Shown: one piece after another, positions 42,370 through 51,256 of the stretch | How the letters are laid out: every line of letters begins with the position of its first letter | Numbering within the stretch: the first letter of the stretch is position 1 | Origin: CAWCCP01 sp963701245 | Lineage (GTDB): Bacteria > Patescibacteriota > Saccharimonadia > Saccharimonadales > UBA4665 | NCBI GenBank assembly: GCA_963701245.1 | Contig: OY969576.1 | Location: forward strand, 1,426,001-1,490,000 | Reading direction: 5' to 3' | Length of the DNA stretch: 64,000 nt | Position numbers and translations under genes: made by a program | Notes under the pieces: model-generated | Told to the model about the DNA's origin: nothing | What the model saw: the letters and a program-made list of their open reading frames with translations, nothing else | The model's database searches: none

Positions 42370-42392
42370 TTTTTTGTTGGCTATAATCCAAA
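42370..42392 (+). promoter_or_regulatory. Orphan copy of the T-tract/-10 promoter unit
   Basis: TTTTTTGTTGGCTATAAT closely matches TTTTTTGTTTGCTACAAT upstream of 36462, but the ATG that follows is closed after two codons. It may drive an RNA or be a relic of a lost gene; it would run antisense to the 42-residue small gene. Confidence 0.35.
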
Positions 42393-42445
42393 TGTCGTAA
42401 GGGGTTCTTCGCTGAAATCTGTTCCCGCTATTCATGCTGGATGCA

Positions 42446-42574
42446 TTATGCCTTAGACTGGTTAGCTTTATTCCTGGCATACGATTCCTGGGGAGTCCAG
42501 GTGTTGTCGTCCGGATCGTGGCTGACTGTTAACTTTTTTGAGTCGGATCTGCCAACTATTTTATACGACAGCAT
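42446..42574 (-). CDS. Candidate small protein, 42 aa
   Basis: An ATG at 42574 opens a 42-codon frame with balanced polar composition (SKKLTVSHDPDDNTWTPQES) in an otherwise empty 324-base gap. TATAAA (42580-42585, minus strand) lies 5 bases before the start, in line with leaderless genes nearby. Unknown family; the case rests on composition and promoter only. Confidence 0.4.
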   Translation of the reverse strand: MLSYKIVGRSDSKKLTVSHDPDDNTWTPQESYARNKANQSKA

Positions 42575-42616
42575 GCTAGTTTATAGAACTAAAGAGCCAG
42601 ACTAAGTACTTTTTGT

Positions 42617-42628
42617 TATAGTTACAGC
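42617..42628 (+). promoter_or_regulatory. T-tract plus TATAGT leaderless promoter
   Basis: TACTTTTTGTTATAGT ends at 42622, 6 bases before the ATG at 42629. Confidence 0.5.
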
Positions 42629-43444
42629 ATGGACGACCTTACGGGTTTCATAACATCCGTTCTCAATGCTGCTGCCGCAATAGCTAGCACCAATTTTGGT
42701 TCGTTATCAGGCACGGTAAAGCCTGAAGACAACAATCAAGTGCTCACCACAACGGACATTGAGATTGGTGAGTTGATCGTCTCACGCGTTAAAGCTCAAT
42801 TCCCTACGTGGAATATTATTGATGAAGAGGCGGGTGTTATGGATCGAGATTCAGCCTATACATGGGTCATAGATCCAATAGATGGTACCAGTAACTTTGC
42901 AAATGGCGTACCTACCTACGGCATAATGATTGGCCTGTTGAAGGATGATGTTCCTGTAGCGGGCGGCATTGCTCTTCCATTTTTCAACGAACTGTACGTC
43001 GCAGAAAAGCACAAGGGCGCATCCTGTAATGGCGAGATAATAGTTGTTGCTAAAGAATCTTCCCTTCTCAATTCATTAGTAGCTTATGGTATTGATGGTC
43101 ATCAAGAAAACCCTAGTTTGACGGTAGAAGAAGCAGGTACGGTTGCCCAAATAATTTTAGGCATACGGAACCTGAGAAGTAGTAATAGCGCATACGACGC
43201 TGCACTAGTCGCTAAGGGCAGCTATGGAGCTTTACTAAATCGCACCAGTAAGGTTTGGGACAATGTTGCACAGCAGATTATTATTGAAGAAGCTGGTGGT
43301 GTATATACAGATTTTTTTGGTAATCCCACGGATTATTCAAATGCAACACATAGAGCAGAAGAGAATTTCACATTGTGTGCTGCAGCACCCGCTTTACATA
43401 CACAATTACAAGCGATCATTCAGAAGTCTACTAAATCTCGATGA
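42629..43444 (+). CDS. Inositol monophosphatase family protein
   Basis: This 271-residue protein has the metal and substrate motifs of the IMPase/FBPase/CysQ superfamily: NIIDEEAG (Glu pair), WVIDPIDGTSNFANGVP (motif A) and VWDNVAQQIIIEEAGG (motif B). It hydrolyses a phosphate monoester with magnesium. The exact substrate (inositol phosphate, PAP or another) cannot be told. Confidence 0.9.
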   Translation: MDDLTGFITSVLNAAAAIASTNFGSLSGTVKPEDNNQVLTTTDIEIGELIVSRVKAQFPTWNIIDEEAGVMDRDSAYTWVIDPIDGTSNFANGVPTYGIMIGLLKDDVPVAGGIALPFFNELYVAEKHKGASCNGEIIVVAKESSLLNSLVAYGIDGHQENPSLTVEEAGTVAQIILGIRNLRSSNSAYDAALVAKGSYGALLNRTSKVWDNVAQQIIIEEAGGVYTDFFGNPTDYSNATHRAEENFTLCAAAPALHTQLQAIIQKSTKSR

Positions 43445-43539
43445 TCAACGTTTCTCTCATTTATACTAATTTGGTTGCACCAACCTCACATAATCCCCTG
43501 TTCATACGCACAGTGGACTCATCAGTGAAATCTTTTTGC

Positions 43540-43552
43540 TATTATAAATCTG
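43540..43552 (+). promoter_or_regulatory. Leaderless promoter for methyltransferase B
   Basis: CTTTTTGCTATTAT: TATTAT at 43540-43545 lies 7 bases before the ATG at 43553, after a T-tract. Confidence 0.45.
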
Positions 43553-44161
43553 ATGAAAAGCACTAATAATAGAAAAACACTTGCCGCATATGAAAGTGGC
43601 GTAAACAAATACGTGGCCGCAATGACTCCTACTGTACAAGGCTCAGTGAAACTTTGGATTGATACCGGGTTATCGCTGCTCCCAGTGCATGCAAAAATTT
43701 TAGAAATAGGTAGTGCTCATGGCAGAGATGCGGATTATATCGAGTCAAAGGGCTTCATAGTCGAAAGAACAGATGCAACACAATCGTTTGTAGATTATTT
43801 GGTTTCCAAAGGCCGCAAAGCCCGGCTATTAAATGCGTTGACGGATGACTATGGTGGTTCTTACGATATGATTTATGCGAATGCTGTAATGCTACATTTT
43901 ACTCAAAAAGAATTCTCAGATGTATTGCAGCGCATCCAAAAAGCATTAGCTCCGGATGGGCTACTTACTTTTAGCGTAAAAATTGGGAATGGATCTGGAT
44001 GGTCAAATAGCAAGCTAGATGCACCAAGATTCTATACGTACTGGCAAGAAGAGCCCTTGAAAAAATTCTTAGAAATGCATAATTTTAAAATTATTTACTG
44101 GAAAGAGGCTACATCCGGACACAACACTGGAGACTGGTTTCATGTTATTGCGCATGCATAG
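43553..44161 (+). CDS. Class I SAM-dependent methyltransferase (paralogue B)
   Basis: This 202-residue protein aligns with the methyltransferase at 35049 without gaps for most of its length, with the same ILEIGSAHGRDADYIE motif I and MIYANAVMLHFTQ. Both begin with STNN[KR]KTL and end with a conserved Trp/Tyr-His region. The two copies, 8.5 kb apart in the accessory region, are diverged paralogues, not a recent duplication. Confidence 0.82.
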   Translation: MKSTNNRKTLAAYESGVNKYVAAMTPTVQGSVKLWIDTGLSLLPVHAKILEIGSAHGRDADYIESKGFIVERTDATQSFVDYLVSKGRKARLLNALTDDYGGSYDMIYANAVMLHFTQKEFSDVLQRIQKALAPDGLLTFSVKIGNGSGWSNSKLDAPRFYTYWQEEPLKKFLEMHNFKIIYWKEATSGHNTGDWFHVIAHA

Positions 44162-44241
44162 AAAATATACATGGCCAATTACAGCCACAGCACAATCACT
44201 ATCATTCACTGGATTATTAATTTGCTCTTGGCCACGCTAAT

Positions 44242-44622
44242 CTAAGAGTTGAGTGTATTACCAATACACAAAATATTTCCATCCGGATCTTTAAACCAGG
44301 CTGCTCTCATCTCGCCCCAAACATGAACATCGCCCTCGTGTGTTACTCCTGGTATATCATAACGTTCGAAATTTACGCCCTTAGATTTTAGCTCTTGAGC
44401 AACCTCCTCAACATTTTCCACATCCCAGGATGCATTTGTGGCTTTATTCGTGCCAGCATATTGTGATTGGTATATTTTAAGTTTTGCATTACCACTCTGA
44501 AAATAAATCTCATTGTCTTGGTCTTTAATCTTTTTAAGACCTAAAACTTCTTCATAAAACTTTGTTGACGTTACAAGGTTACTCACAGCAATATCCGCAT
44601 GCACATCTTTATCGGCTAACAT
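44242..44622 (-). CDS. VOC/glyoxalase-fold protein
   Basis: This 126-residue protein shows the paired beta-alpha-beta modules of the vicinal oxygen chelate fold: DIAVSNLVTSTKFYEEVLG at the start and AAWFKDPDGNILCIGN at the end. Glu and His metal ligands of the fold are plausible at WGEMR and in the N-terminal strand. The start is the second Met (44622), preceded by the strong site GAGGAGG. Likely a small-molecule binding, resistance or glyoxalase-like protein. Confidence 0.82.
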   Translation of the reverse strand: MLADKDVHADIAVSNLVTSTKFYEEVLGLKKIKDQDNEIYFQSGNAKLKIYQSQYAGTNKATNASWDVENVEEVAQELKSKGVNFERYDIPGVTHEGDVHVWGEMRAAWFKDPDGNILCIGNTLNS

Positions 44623-44749
44623 AATCCACCTCCTCATTAACTATCTGTTACTTTACCACTTACATTTCCATTCTTAACCATAACCGTAGATATTTAAATA
44701 AAAATACTTACAAAGACAACCTATTATTTTATTGATATGATTGTACAGC

Positions 44750-45178
44750 ATGAATACGCAACAAGATTTCTCAAAAAAGATAGTGATCGTCATTGATAAA
44801 ACTTTGGAGCAATGGCAGGTATTGAATGCTGTTGCCCATATATCCGCGTATATAGGTCACAAACTTAGTGGTGACTTTGCTACTGGTGATTATTTTGAAA
44901 CTAAAGATTTGTTCCAACATCCCCGAAACTCTCAGTATCCAATTATCTTGCTCAGAGCAAAACCGACTCAATTACCAAATCTTATATCAAAAGTAAGGGA
45001 ATCTGGACTGCTCTATCATGGATTCATAAAGGAAATGATTGAAACAACTGATGATGAAGAGATAATCGATATGCTTTCAAATAAAAACGATGTTGAGATA
45101 GAGTATTTAGGCATCGGTATCTTCGGAGATATTGATAAAGTTAACGTGCTTACTAAGAACTATCAGACCTGGAGATAA
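44750..45178 (+). CDS. DUF2000 family protein
   Basis: This 142-residue protein has the DUF2000 pattern: KKIVIVIDKTLEQWQVLNAV at the start, AHISAYIGHKL, and a C-terminal IEYLGIGIFGDIDKVNVLTK. The fold is thought to resemble peptidyl-tRNA hydrolase 2; function unknown. The ATG at 44750 is preferred to the TTG at 44741. Confidence 0.75.
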   Translation: MNTQQDFSKKIVIVIDKTLEQWQVLNAVAHISAYIGHKLSGDFATGDYFETKDLFQHPRNSQYPIILLRAKPTQLPNLISKVRESGLLYHGFIKEMIETTDDEEIIDMLSNKNDVEIEYLGIGIFGDIDKVNVLTKNYQTWR

Positions 45179-45273
45179 CGTTAACAAATTACCTCGTCTT
45201 AAATCAAGGCTAAAACTACAAGACTAAGATCATCGCAGACATAAGCACTATAGACAGTGTTTCACATTTTAGA

Positions 45274-45285
45274 CATAATGCGGTC
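45274..45285 (+). promoter_or_regulatory. Leaderless -10 box
   Basis: CATAAT at 45274-45279 lies 6 bases before the ATG at 45286. Confidence 0.4.
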
Positions 45286-45957
45286 ATGGCGATAGACATT
45301 CAAGATGGAACCACCATCAATACTCAACCTAATGAATTTGGCAAAACCAGAACAGTAGGCATTTCCCATCATTTAGTCTTCAGCTTACTCAGTCTATTGA
45401 TTATGGCTTTAGGTATGTCTGCGATCTACGTCTGGCAACACCATAAAGTCAACGCCCTAAACGCCGAACTCAATAATTATCAAGCCACCCTCGTTAAAGA
45501 TTCCAAAATATCGCTTGATAATTTAAATACGCTTATGGCGCTGCCGAATATTGTTATTGATACCGCGAATAGTCCTGCTGATTTAATTGCTTTTTTGGGA
45601 GCTGATAATACCCAGTGCTATAAGGCCGATGGGAGTGGTTACTATAAAGTAGTAGCACAAGTAAACGACCAATTCGCCAAGATGCAATATGGCTGTACGA
45701 CAAAAAACGGTACTACTTCGTTGGGTTCTTCTCCGGCATATATACTCGCAAAAAAAATGAACGATACATGGTCACTTATCAGCCCAACAAATCAGTGGCT
45801 ACCGGTTAATGGACAGGGTTTACCAAGTTGTAGTATGGTCAATGACAATAAAGTCTCAAAAATAGTAACGCCTCAATGTTGGCAGGAGCCAGCATTAACG
45901 AGCCCCAGTATCTCGAACTTAAAATCGTACTCCGTTGAAGCGGTGACAAATCCATGA
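45286..45957 (+). CDS. Membrane-anchored coiled-coil protein (family copy 3)
   Basis: This 223-residue protein repeats the plan of the genes at 28877 and 29646: a tail, one membrane helix (about 29-48), then YVWQHHKVNALNAELNNY, which resembles YSWQHSKVQNLTYQI in copy 1, and an outer domain with four cysteines. The three form a lineage-type family of unknown role placed near both edges of the accessory region. Confidence 0.6.
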   Translation: MAIDIQDGTTINTQPNEFGKTRTVGISHHLVFSLLSLLIMALGMSAIYVWQHHKVNALNAELNNYQATLVKDSKISLDNLNTLMALPNIVIDTANSPADLIAFLGADNTQCYKADGSGYYKVVAQVNDQFAKMQYGCTTKNGTTSLGSSPAYILAKKMNDTWSLISPTNQWLPVNGQGLPSCSMVNDNKVSKIVTPQCWQEPALTSPSISNLKSYSVEAVTNP

Positions 45958-46033
45958 AGGTTGTAGCTTGCCGTTCACTTGAGGACTTTAACGTACTGCT
46001 TCAATACTTGGCTATTCAAAAGCGTAAGAGCTA

Positions 46034-46048
46034 TATAATACCTGTTAT
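46034..46048 (+). promoter_or_regulatory. Leaderless -10 box for the ABC transporter
   Basis: TATAAT at 46034-46039 lies 9 bases before the ATG at 46049. Confidence 0.45.
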
Positions 46049-46975
46049 ATGAGCCAAGACGCACCTTTAGTTGTCGATGTAGATTCGTTTGGTATTAGTT
46101 TTGGTAGGAAAGTAATCATTAAAGACTTAACTTTTAATGTAAGAAAAAGTGAAGTATTTGGATTTCTTGGTGCCAATGGTGCCGGTAAAACTACAACCAT
46201 CCGAAGCTTGCTAGGTTTATACGAACCGACGCACGGAAAATTGCTTATAAACGGACAACGATACAGTCCAAACTTATCGAATTTCGTTGGTTATCTTCCG
46301 GAGGAACGCGGACTGTATCGTAATGAACCAGTGCTAGATACAATGGTGTATTTTGCTATACTCCATGGATTACCTAAAAATGAAGCCAGAAGACGAGCCC
46401 ACGCCTATTTACGAAGAGTAGGATTAACCGATAAAGCTAATGAGCGCTTAGTGAATTTATCCGGCGGACAACAACAAAAGATTCAGCTTGGCGTCACGAT
46501 CCTCCACGAACCACAATTAATGATCCTTGATGAACCAACTGAAGCGCTTGACCCCGTAAACAGATCCTTGCTTATGGACATAATAGAGGAAATGCGTACT
46601 AAAGGTGCTTCGGTGATACTGGTAACGCACCGCATGGAGGAAGTGGAACAATTATGTGATCGCATTTTACTATTGAAAGATGGTCAGGCTGCTTTATATG
46701 GGACGGTTGACGAAGTGAGAGGCAAATTTGGCGCCCGCGTCATTGGTCTTGATTACAGCGGCAAGCTTCCAATGAATGATAAATTATATAAAATATCCGA
46801 GCTTCTGCCGCATTATGCAGAGCTAAACTGGCATGAAAACGTCACAACCGATGAGATCTTCCAGTATCTGGCTGGCGCTACAGATCTACACATCACTTCC
46901 TTTGAAGTAAGGAGACCGACATTAAATGACATCTTCCTGGAACTATATAAAGACCAAGGGGGCAGTAGTGGCTAG
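46049..46975 (+). CDS. ABC-2 exporter ATPase (NatA-like)
   Basis: This 308-residue protein has Walker A GANGAGKTT, signature LSGGQQQKI, Walker B LMILDEPTEALDP and the switch His in VTHRMEE. A C-terminal DUF4162-like segment (about 215-305) is typical of NatA/drug-exporter ATPases. It powers the permease encoded next, whose start overlaps its stop. Confidence 0.92.
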   Translation: MSQDAPLVVDVDSFGISFGRKVIIKDLTFNVRKSEVFGFLGANGAGKTTTIRSLLGLYEPTHGKLLINGQRYSPNLSNFVGYLPEERGLYRNEPVLDTMVYFAILHGLPKNEARRRAHAYLRRVGLTDKANERLVNLSGGQQQKIQLGVTILHEPQLMILDEPTEALDPVNRSLLMDIIEEMRTKGASVILVTHRMEEVEQLCDRILLLKDGQAALYGTVDEVRGKFGARVIGLDYSGKLPMNDKLYKISELLPHYAELNWHENVTTDEIFQYLAGATDLHITSFEVRRPTLNDIFLELYKDQGGSSG

Positions 46976-48197
46976 TGTTCGAAATGTGATCAGTTTTGAG
47001 GTGATACGAAATCTTAGAAAAAAAACATTTTGGTTCGCTGCCATAGTACCACCTGTTCTCATAATAGCGGTTTATGGCATAAGCTATGCGTCTAGTCAAA
47101 ATGCCAGCAGCGCATCTCAGCAGCAGGTAGCGGCAATCACAAAACATTCAAAAATTGCCGTGCTTGATGAAACCGGAATTATCAGTAGCAAGTCTATTTC
47201 CCAGGAACATTACCTCACTGAGCCTACTCTGCGAGCGGGTATCACGGCGGTGAAAGACGGATCACTGAGTGCATTTATCTATTATCCAAAAAACGTCACT
47301 AAAAATGGCATTCGAATATACGCCCAAGATGAAGGTATTAGTAATGCTACTCCCTATAACAGCCTGGCCGCTGCACTCCTCATTGCCAATGCCAAAGCCA
47401 AGGCAATAGCCGACGTTCGCAACCCTCAAATCGTTCTATTGTTACAAACTGCACCTGGCGTTACGAACACGACATACAAAGATGGTAGCCAAACGAACGA
47501 TGATGCCAATATCATCGTGCCGGGGATATTTCTTATCGCGTTTCTGACGTTGGTTGTACTGCAGGCATATCTCATGATAACCAGCACCACGGAAGAAAAG
47601 GAAAATCGAACGGCCGAAATGCTTCTCACTTCAGTAAAGTCACGAATGTTGATTTCTGGAAAAATACTTTCTCTATTTGTACTAGGAGTAGTGCAACTGT
47701 TAGTCATTCTTATTCCGCTAATAATTGCCTATATTATCTTCAGGCAACACATATCATTACCCGGAGGAGTGACGTTAAGTCAAATACCCATTGACCCTAA
47801 AGCTGTGCTATTTGGTATAGTATTTTTTGTCTGTGGGGTCGTAATGTTTACCGGGTTCTTGGTAGGTTTTGGTTCGCTCTTTCCCAGCGCTCAAGAGGCT
47901 GGGCGTTATTTAGGATTAGCTATCATTTCGGCGTTTGTGCCTATCTATGCACTAGGGTTCATTCTAAATTCAACCCACGCTTTGATCGTCACCATCTTTA
48001 CATTTTTTCCACTCACCGCACCAACTACTTTATTAATTCGCAATACAATTGGAACTCTCTCTGTCACCGATGCGCTTTTAGCGCTTGCCGTAATTTTATT
48101 ATGCGCCGCACTGGCCATCATGTTTGCTATGAAAGCTTTTCGCTATAGTGCTATGGAGTACGGTCGTAGAGTCAGCATCAAAGAAATACTCCACTAA
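46968..48197 (+). CDS. ABC-2 exporter permease (NatB-like)
   Basis: This permease has one N-terminal membrane helix, a large extracytoplasmic domain (about 40-170) and five further helices near 185-400, the ABC-2/NatB layout. The GTG at 46968 is chosen as start: GGGGG lies 6 bases upstream and it overlaps the ATPase stop by 8 bases. A longer frame from 46926 would cover the ATPase tail. Substrate unknown; Na+ or drug export is the family precedent. Confidence 0.85.
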   Translation: MASVRNVISFEVIRNLRKKTFWFAAIVPPVLIIAVYGISYASSQNASSASQQQVAAITKHSKIAVLDETGIISSKSISQEHYLTEPTLRAGITAVKDGSLSAFIYYPKNVTKNGIRIYAQDEGISNATPYNSLAAALLIANAKAKAIADVRNPQIVLLLQTAPGVTNTTYKDGSQTNDDANIIVPGIFLIAFLTLVVLQAYLMITSTTEEKENRTAEMLLTSVKSRMLISGKILSLFVLGVVQLLVILIPLIIAYIIFRQHISLPGGVTLSQIPIDPKAVLFGIVFFVCGVVMFTGFLVGFGSLFPSAQEAGRYLGLAIISAFVPIYALGFILNSTHALIVTIFTFFPLTAPTTLLIRNTIGTLSVTDALLALAVILLCAALAIMFAMKAFRYSAMEYGRRVSIKEILH

Positions 48198-48337
48198 ATC
48201 TTCGTAAGCATAAAAATTCAGTGCCGACTTTTATTTGCACGATAGCCTAAAGAAAAGTGTTTATTATTACAGCCAAAATATGTAATCTGCGCAAGTCTGT
48301 AGTATAGTGTATTATTTGCAAACTACAGGTAGGTAGC

Positions 48338-49324
48338 GTGATTGAATTCACCCCGTTTTTAAACAAGCTCTGTTCGCTAGTTATTGGCATTTTATTAGTA
48401 ATCGTCGTGATTTTACTTGGTGCCTCAGAAATATCGAAAGCCAGCTCCGCTGCTAGTGAGACAGGAGCTTCTGCCAACCCAAACGTCATTGCAGCAGGAT
48501 TGTCGGCGGCAGGAAAAAGATTAGGAGATTCCTTTGGTAATTTGGATCATACTTCTAGCCAGGCGACCATTCGGTTAGATCGGGCAATGCACTCCGGCTC
48601 GCATTTCGCTGTGCAAACAACTATATGGAGCGTTCGTTTTATGAGTACAATCGTATACCAAAGCATTCGATGGCCTATACACATAATTAATAAAAGCGTC
48701 TCTATCATAGGGTCTGGCCTTTTAAATAGTGCCGAGTTTTTGGCCGACAGCGCTAGTAGTACCTTTGCCTTTGTCACGGTTGCAGCTACCCAGAACTCGA
48801 TTACGAATCCTTCATACTCGGTCTCCATACCCACTATAAAACCCTTTAATACTTCGTTGGTGACTATGCCGGTTGCTCGTAAGATAATTCCAACACCAGC
48901 AGCTGCTCCTCCAGTTGTCGCTAGTGCTCCCCTACCAATACATACCGCACTCGCCACAAATGCAGTAGTCCAAACTACTACCGCAGATAATCTATACGCA
49001 TGGGGAAATTGCACATGGTGGGTTTTTATTAGACGATCGCAGATTGGCGAGCCAATTCCAAATTCGTGGGGAAATGCATCGTCTTGGGCGAATAGCGCCC
49101 GAGCAGATGGATATCTTGTTGACCATCAACCAAGTCCTGGCGCTATTATGCAACTTTCATATGTTGATCATGGTTTGGGTCATGTTGCGTTTGTAGAAAG
49201 TGTCGATTCAGATGGCACGTGGCACATTTCAGAAATGAATGTACAGGGCCTTGATGTCGAAGATCATACATCCGAACCGGCATCAGCCGCAACATTTTAT
49301 AATTTTATTCACAATAAAATATAA
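48338..49324 (+). CDS. Secreted or anchored CHAP-domain peptidase/amidase
   Basis: This 328-residue protein has an N-terminal membrane anchor or signal (about 11-28), a long middle region of low complexity, and a C-terminal CHAP domain. The catalytic Cys is in AWGNCTWWV (about 226) and His in GLGHVAFVESV. CHAP enzymes cut peptidoglycan peptides. In an epibiont it could serve cell-wall remodelling or attack on the host wall; this is inference. The start is GTG at 48338 after AGGTAGG. Confidence 0.82.
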   Translation: MIEFTPFLNKLCSLVIGILLVIVVILLGASEISKASSAASETGASANPNVIAAGLSAAGKRLGDSFGNLDHTSSQATIRLDRAMHSGSHFAVQTTIWSVRFMSTIVYQSIRWPIHIINKSVSIIGSGLLNSAEFLADSASSTFAFVTVAATQNSITNPSYSVSIPTIKPFNTSLVTMPVARKIIPTPAAAPPVVASAPLPIHTALATNAVVQTTTADNLYAWGNCTWWVFIRRSQIGEPIPNSWGNASSWANSARADGYLVDHQPSPGAIMQLSYVDHGLGHVAFVESVDSDGTWHISEMNVQGLDVEDHTSEPASAATFYNFIHNKI

Positions 49325-49392
49325 AATTTTATAGTAGACGGTTTTTGTGTTCCACTCATCTACTGAACTAAGCAAAAGCTTATTCGTAGTGC

Positions 49393-49406
49393 TATAATCC
49401 AGGGAT
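49393..49406 (+). promoter_or_regulatory. Leaderless -10 box
   Basis: TATAAT at 49393-49398 lies 8 bases before the ATG at 49407. Confidence 0.5.
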
Positions 49407-49622
49407 ATGTATACGCATCACACTCTTCACTTGGGCATCTGGTTCCCAATCCTTCTTATAGTTGTCATACTGCTGTTTGCCTTCGAAATATGGATGATTA
49501 TTGACGCGGCTCTTAATAAGAAGATAACTGATAAAGCAAAAATATGGTGGATTATTGGCATGCTCATTATTCACCCTTTTGTTGCCATCGTTTATTTTTT
49601 TACCGATCACAATAAGCGCTAA
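49407..49622 (+). CDS. Small two-TM protein, PLDc_N-like
   Basis: This 71-residue protein has two membrane helices (about 10-31 and 45-65). The pattern FEIWMIIDAALNKK, then IWWIIGMLIIHPFVAIVYFF, resembles the phospholipase-D N-terminal (PLDc_N) domain found alone in many bacteria. Function unknown. Confidence 0.65.
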   Translation: MYTHHTLHLGIWFPILLIVVILLFAFEIWMIIDAALNKKITDKAKIWWIIGMLIIHPFVAIVYFFTDHNKR

Positions 49623-49726
49623 AACCCCAATTACCAACAGTAAATTTTGTTTCACTTTTACCATGACTTTGTGTGTATGCAGCGACGAATTAATTGCACT
49701 AAAAGTTTTGCACTCAGAAATAATTA

Positions 49727-49760
49727 ATAAAGCACAGCCCGCCGAGTAGCTGTGCTTTAT
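49727..49760. terminator. Bidirectional terminator
   Basis: ATAAAGCACAGC (49727-49738) pairs with GCTGTGCTTTAT (49749-49760), a 12-bp stem, between two convergent small membrane genes. Confidence 0.85.
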
Positions 49761-49779
49761 TTCTTAACTCGCTCACTAT

Positions 49780-49977
49780 TTATTTATGATGTATCAGCCA
49801 AATAAATATTCCCGTTGATATGATGATCAACGCGTAAAATAGACCGAGTCCTACCGGCGAACCCCAGCTAAACCAAGATCCCCAGGCGCGCCAATGTCTC
49901 ATTGACATTTCGCTCCAGTTTTCTTCACGGTGCTGTTTATGCCGATCGTTTAGAGTTTTTTTAGGATTATCATCCAT
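49780..49977 (-). CDS. Small membrane protein, 65 aa
   Basis: A charged N-terminal half (DRHKQHREENWSEMSMRHW) is followed by a single membrane helix (about 42-61) and a His/Lys end. The gene precedes a strong terminator. The family is unknown, but the tail-anchored layout is common in small-genome bacteria. Confidence 0.5.
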   Translation of the reverse strand: MDDNPKKTLNDRHKQHREENWSEMSMRHWRAWGSWFSWGSPVGLGLFYALIIISTGIFIWLIHHK

Positions 49978-50191
49978 CTAAATACCTCTTTTTAGACAAT
50001 AGACTAGCTAACATATCGACCAAATGTTAGGTGCTTAGAAAGTGAAAACCACATTCCCTTTGTGTCATAAGCAGTGACAGGGTTTTTGCCTAAGGTGGCT
50101 TTATATCATGTTTAGCATAGCACTTCTTTACGAAAATGAATATTGACGGGCACTTTTTAGAGTACTCATCAATGTTTGGTATTGTTAAATA

Positions 50192-50722
50192 ATGAACGCT
50201 GTATTTTTAGACAGGGATGGCACAATCAATGTCGGCGTGCCGGTATTTGAGCGCGTGGATAGTACTAATAAATTAGTACTTTTACCAACAGTTATGGATG
50301 CGCTAAAGAAGTTGGCAACCTTAGATTTTGGAATATTTATCATTACAAACCAAGCGGGAATAGCCGAAGGTCTATTAAGTGATACAGATTTTGACACTAT
50401 TCAAAAAGAACTTCTCAAAATGATTACTCCAAGTGGCATTACTATAATAAAAACTTATTACTGTCCTCACGGTCAGGGCTCAAGCTGTAATTGTCGTAAA
50501 CCAAAACCAGGTTTACTTTTGCAAGCCGCAAAAGAGTTTGCGATTGATTTGAAGTCTTCCTGGATGATAGGAGACAGAGCAACTGATGTCGAGGCGGGTA
50601 TAAATGCTGGGACAAGAACTATTTTCGTTGAAAGTGGCGCAAGCAAAACCGCGTATGATCGAGCGACCTACTCCGTAGCCACACTATCCGATGCGGTGAC
50701 TATTCTCAGCCGAGAGGAGTAA
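50192..50722 (+). CDS. HAD phosphatase, GmhB/HisB-N type
   Basis: This 176-residue protein has the HAD nucleophile motif FLDRDGTIN (Asp7, Asp9), IITNQAGIAEG, the zinc loop YYCPHGQGSSCNCRKPKPG and the last motif MIGDRATDVEAG. This set is typical of D-glycero-D-manno-heptose-1,7-bisphosphate phosphatase and the HisB N-terminal domain. TATTGT lies 6 bases before the ATG. Followed 49 bases later by an RpiB-like isomerase, it may act on a sugar phosphate. Confidence 0.88.
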   Translation: MNAVFLDRDGTINVGVPVFERVDSTNKLVLLPTVMDALKKLATLDFGIFIITNQAGIAEGLLSDTDFDTIQKELLKMITPSGITIIKTYYCPHGQGSSCNCRKPKPGLLLQAAKEFAIDLKSSWMIGDRATDVEAGINAGTRTIFVESGASKTAYDRATYSVATLSDAVTILSREE

Positions 50723-50758
50723 TATCTTCATATGAGCATTGTGGTATTTAGTATTTGA

Positions 50759-50771
50759 TATGATAAACGAT
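50759..50771 (+). promoter_or_regulatory. Leaderless -10 box
   Basis: TATGAT at 50759-50764 lies 7 bases before the ATG at 50772. Confidence 0.4.
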
Positions 50772-51206
50772 ATGAAAATAGCGTTAGCTGGAGATCATTA
50801 CACAGTCAAGTTGATTGGCGGTATCGAAAATCAGCTGCATGATTTAGGCATACAGTTCATTAATTTCGGAACGCAGAGTGAAAGTGAAAAAATAAGTTTA
50901 CAGTCGATTATTCCGGCTGTTGTAAATCATGTGCTCGCCGGTAAAGCAGATATTGGGATTCTAGCCTGCGGAACTGGTGTTGGGGTTGAAATTGGGGCTA
51001 ATCGTTTTAAGGGTATTCGTGCCTCTTTGTGCCGTGATGTGACCCAAGCAAAAAATGCAAGAATGTATGATAATGCGAATGCGCTCTGCCTTGGAGCTTG
51101 GTATGATGATCCGTTTGACGATATTTTATCCGCTTGGTTAAATAGTGAATTTGATGGTAGCAGTAAACGACAGCAAATGCTCAAAGATTTTGATATGTTC
51201 GGCTAG
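50772..51206 (+). CDS. RpiB/LacAB-family sugar-phosphate isomerase
   Basis: This 144-residue protein starts MKIALAGDHYTVKL, with the Asp-His pair of RpiB, and has the active-site loop LACGTGVGVEIGANRFKGIRA (Cys) and ARMYDNANALCLG. It interconverts ribose/ribulose 5-phosphate or a related aldose-ketose pair. The start at 50772 is supported by TATGAT 7 bases upstream. The HAD phosphatase gene upstream suggests a shared sugar pathway. Confidence 0.88.
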   Translation: MKIALAGDHYTVKLIGGIENQLHDLGIQFINFGTQSESEKISLQSIIPAVVNHVLAGKADIGILACGTGVGVEIGANRFKGIRASLCRDVTQAKNARMYDNANALCLGAWYDDPFDDILSAWLNSEFDGSSKRQQMLKDFDMFG

Positions 51207-51256
51207 AGAACGTCCCTTCTAAAAGAGTTCGGAACGTATCATATGTTCTACTGAGA

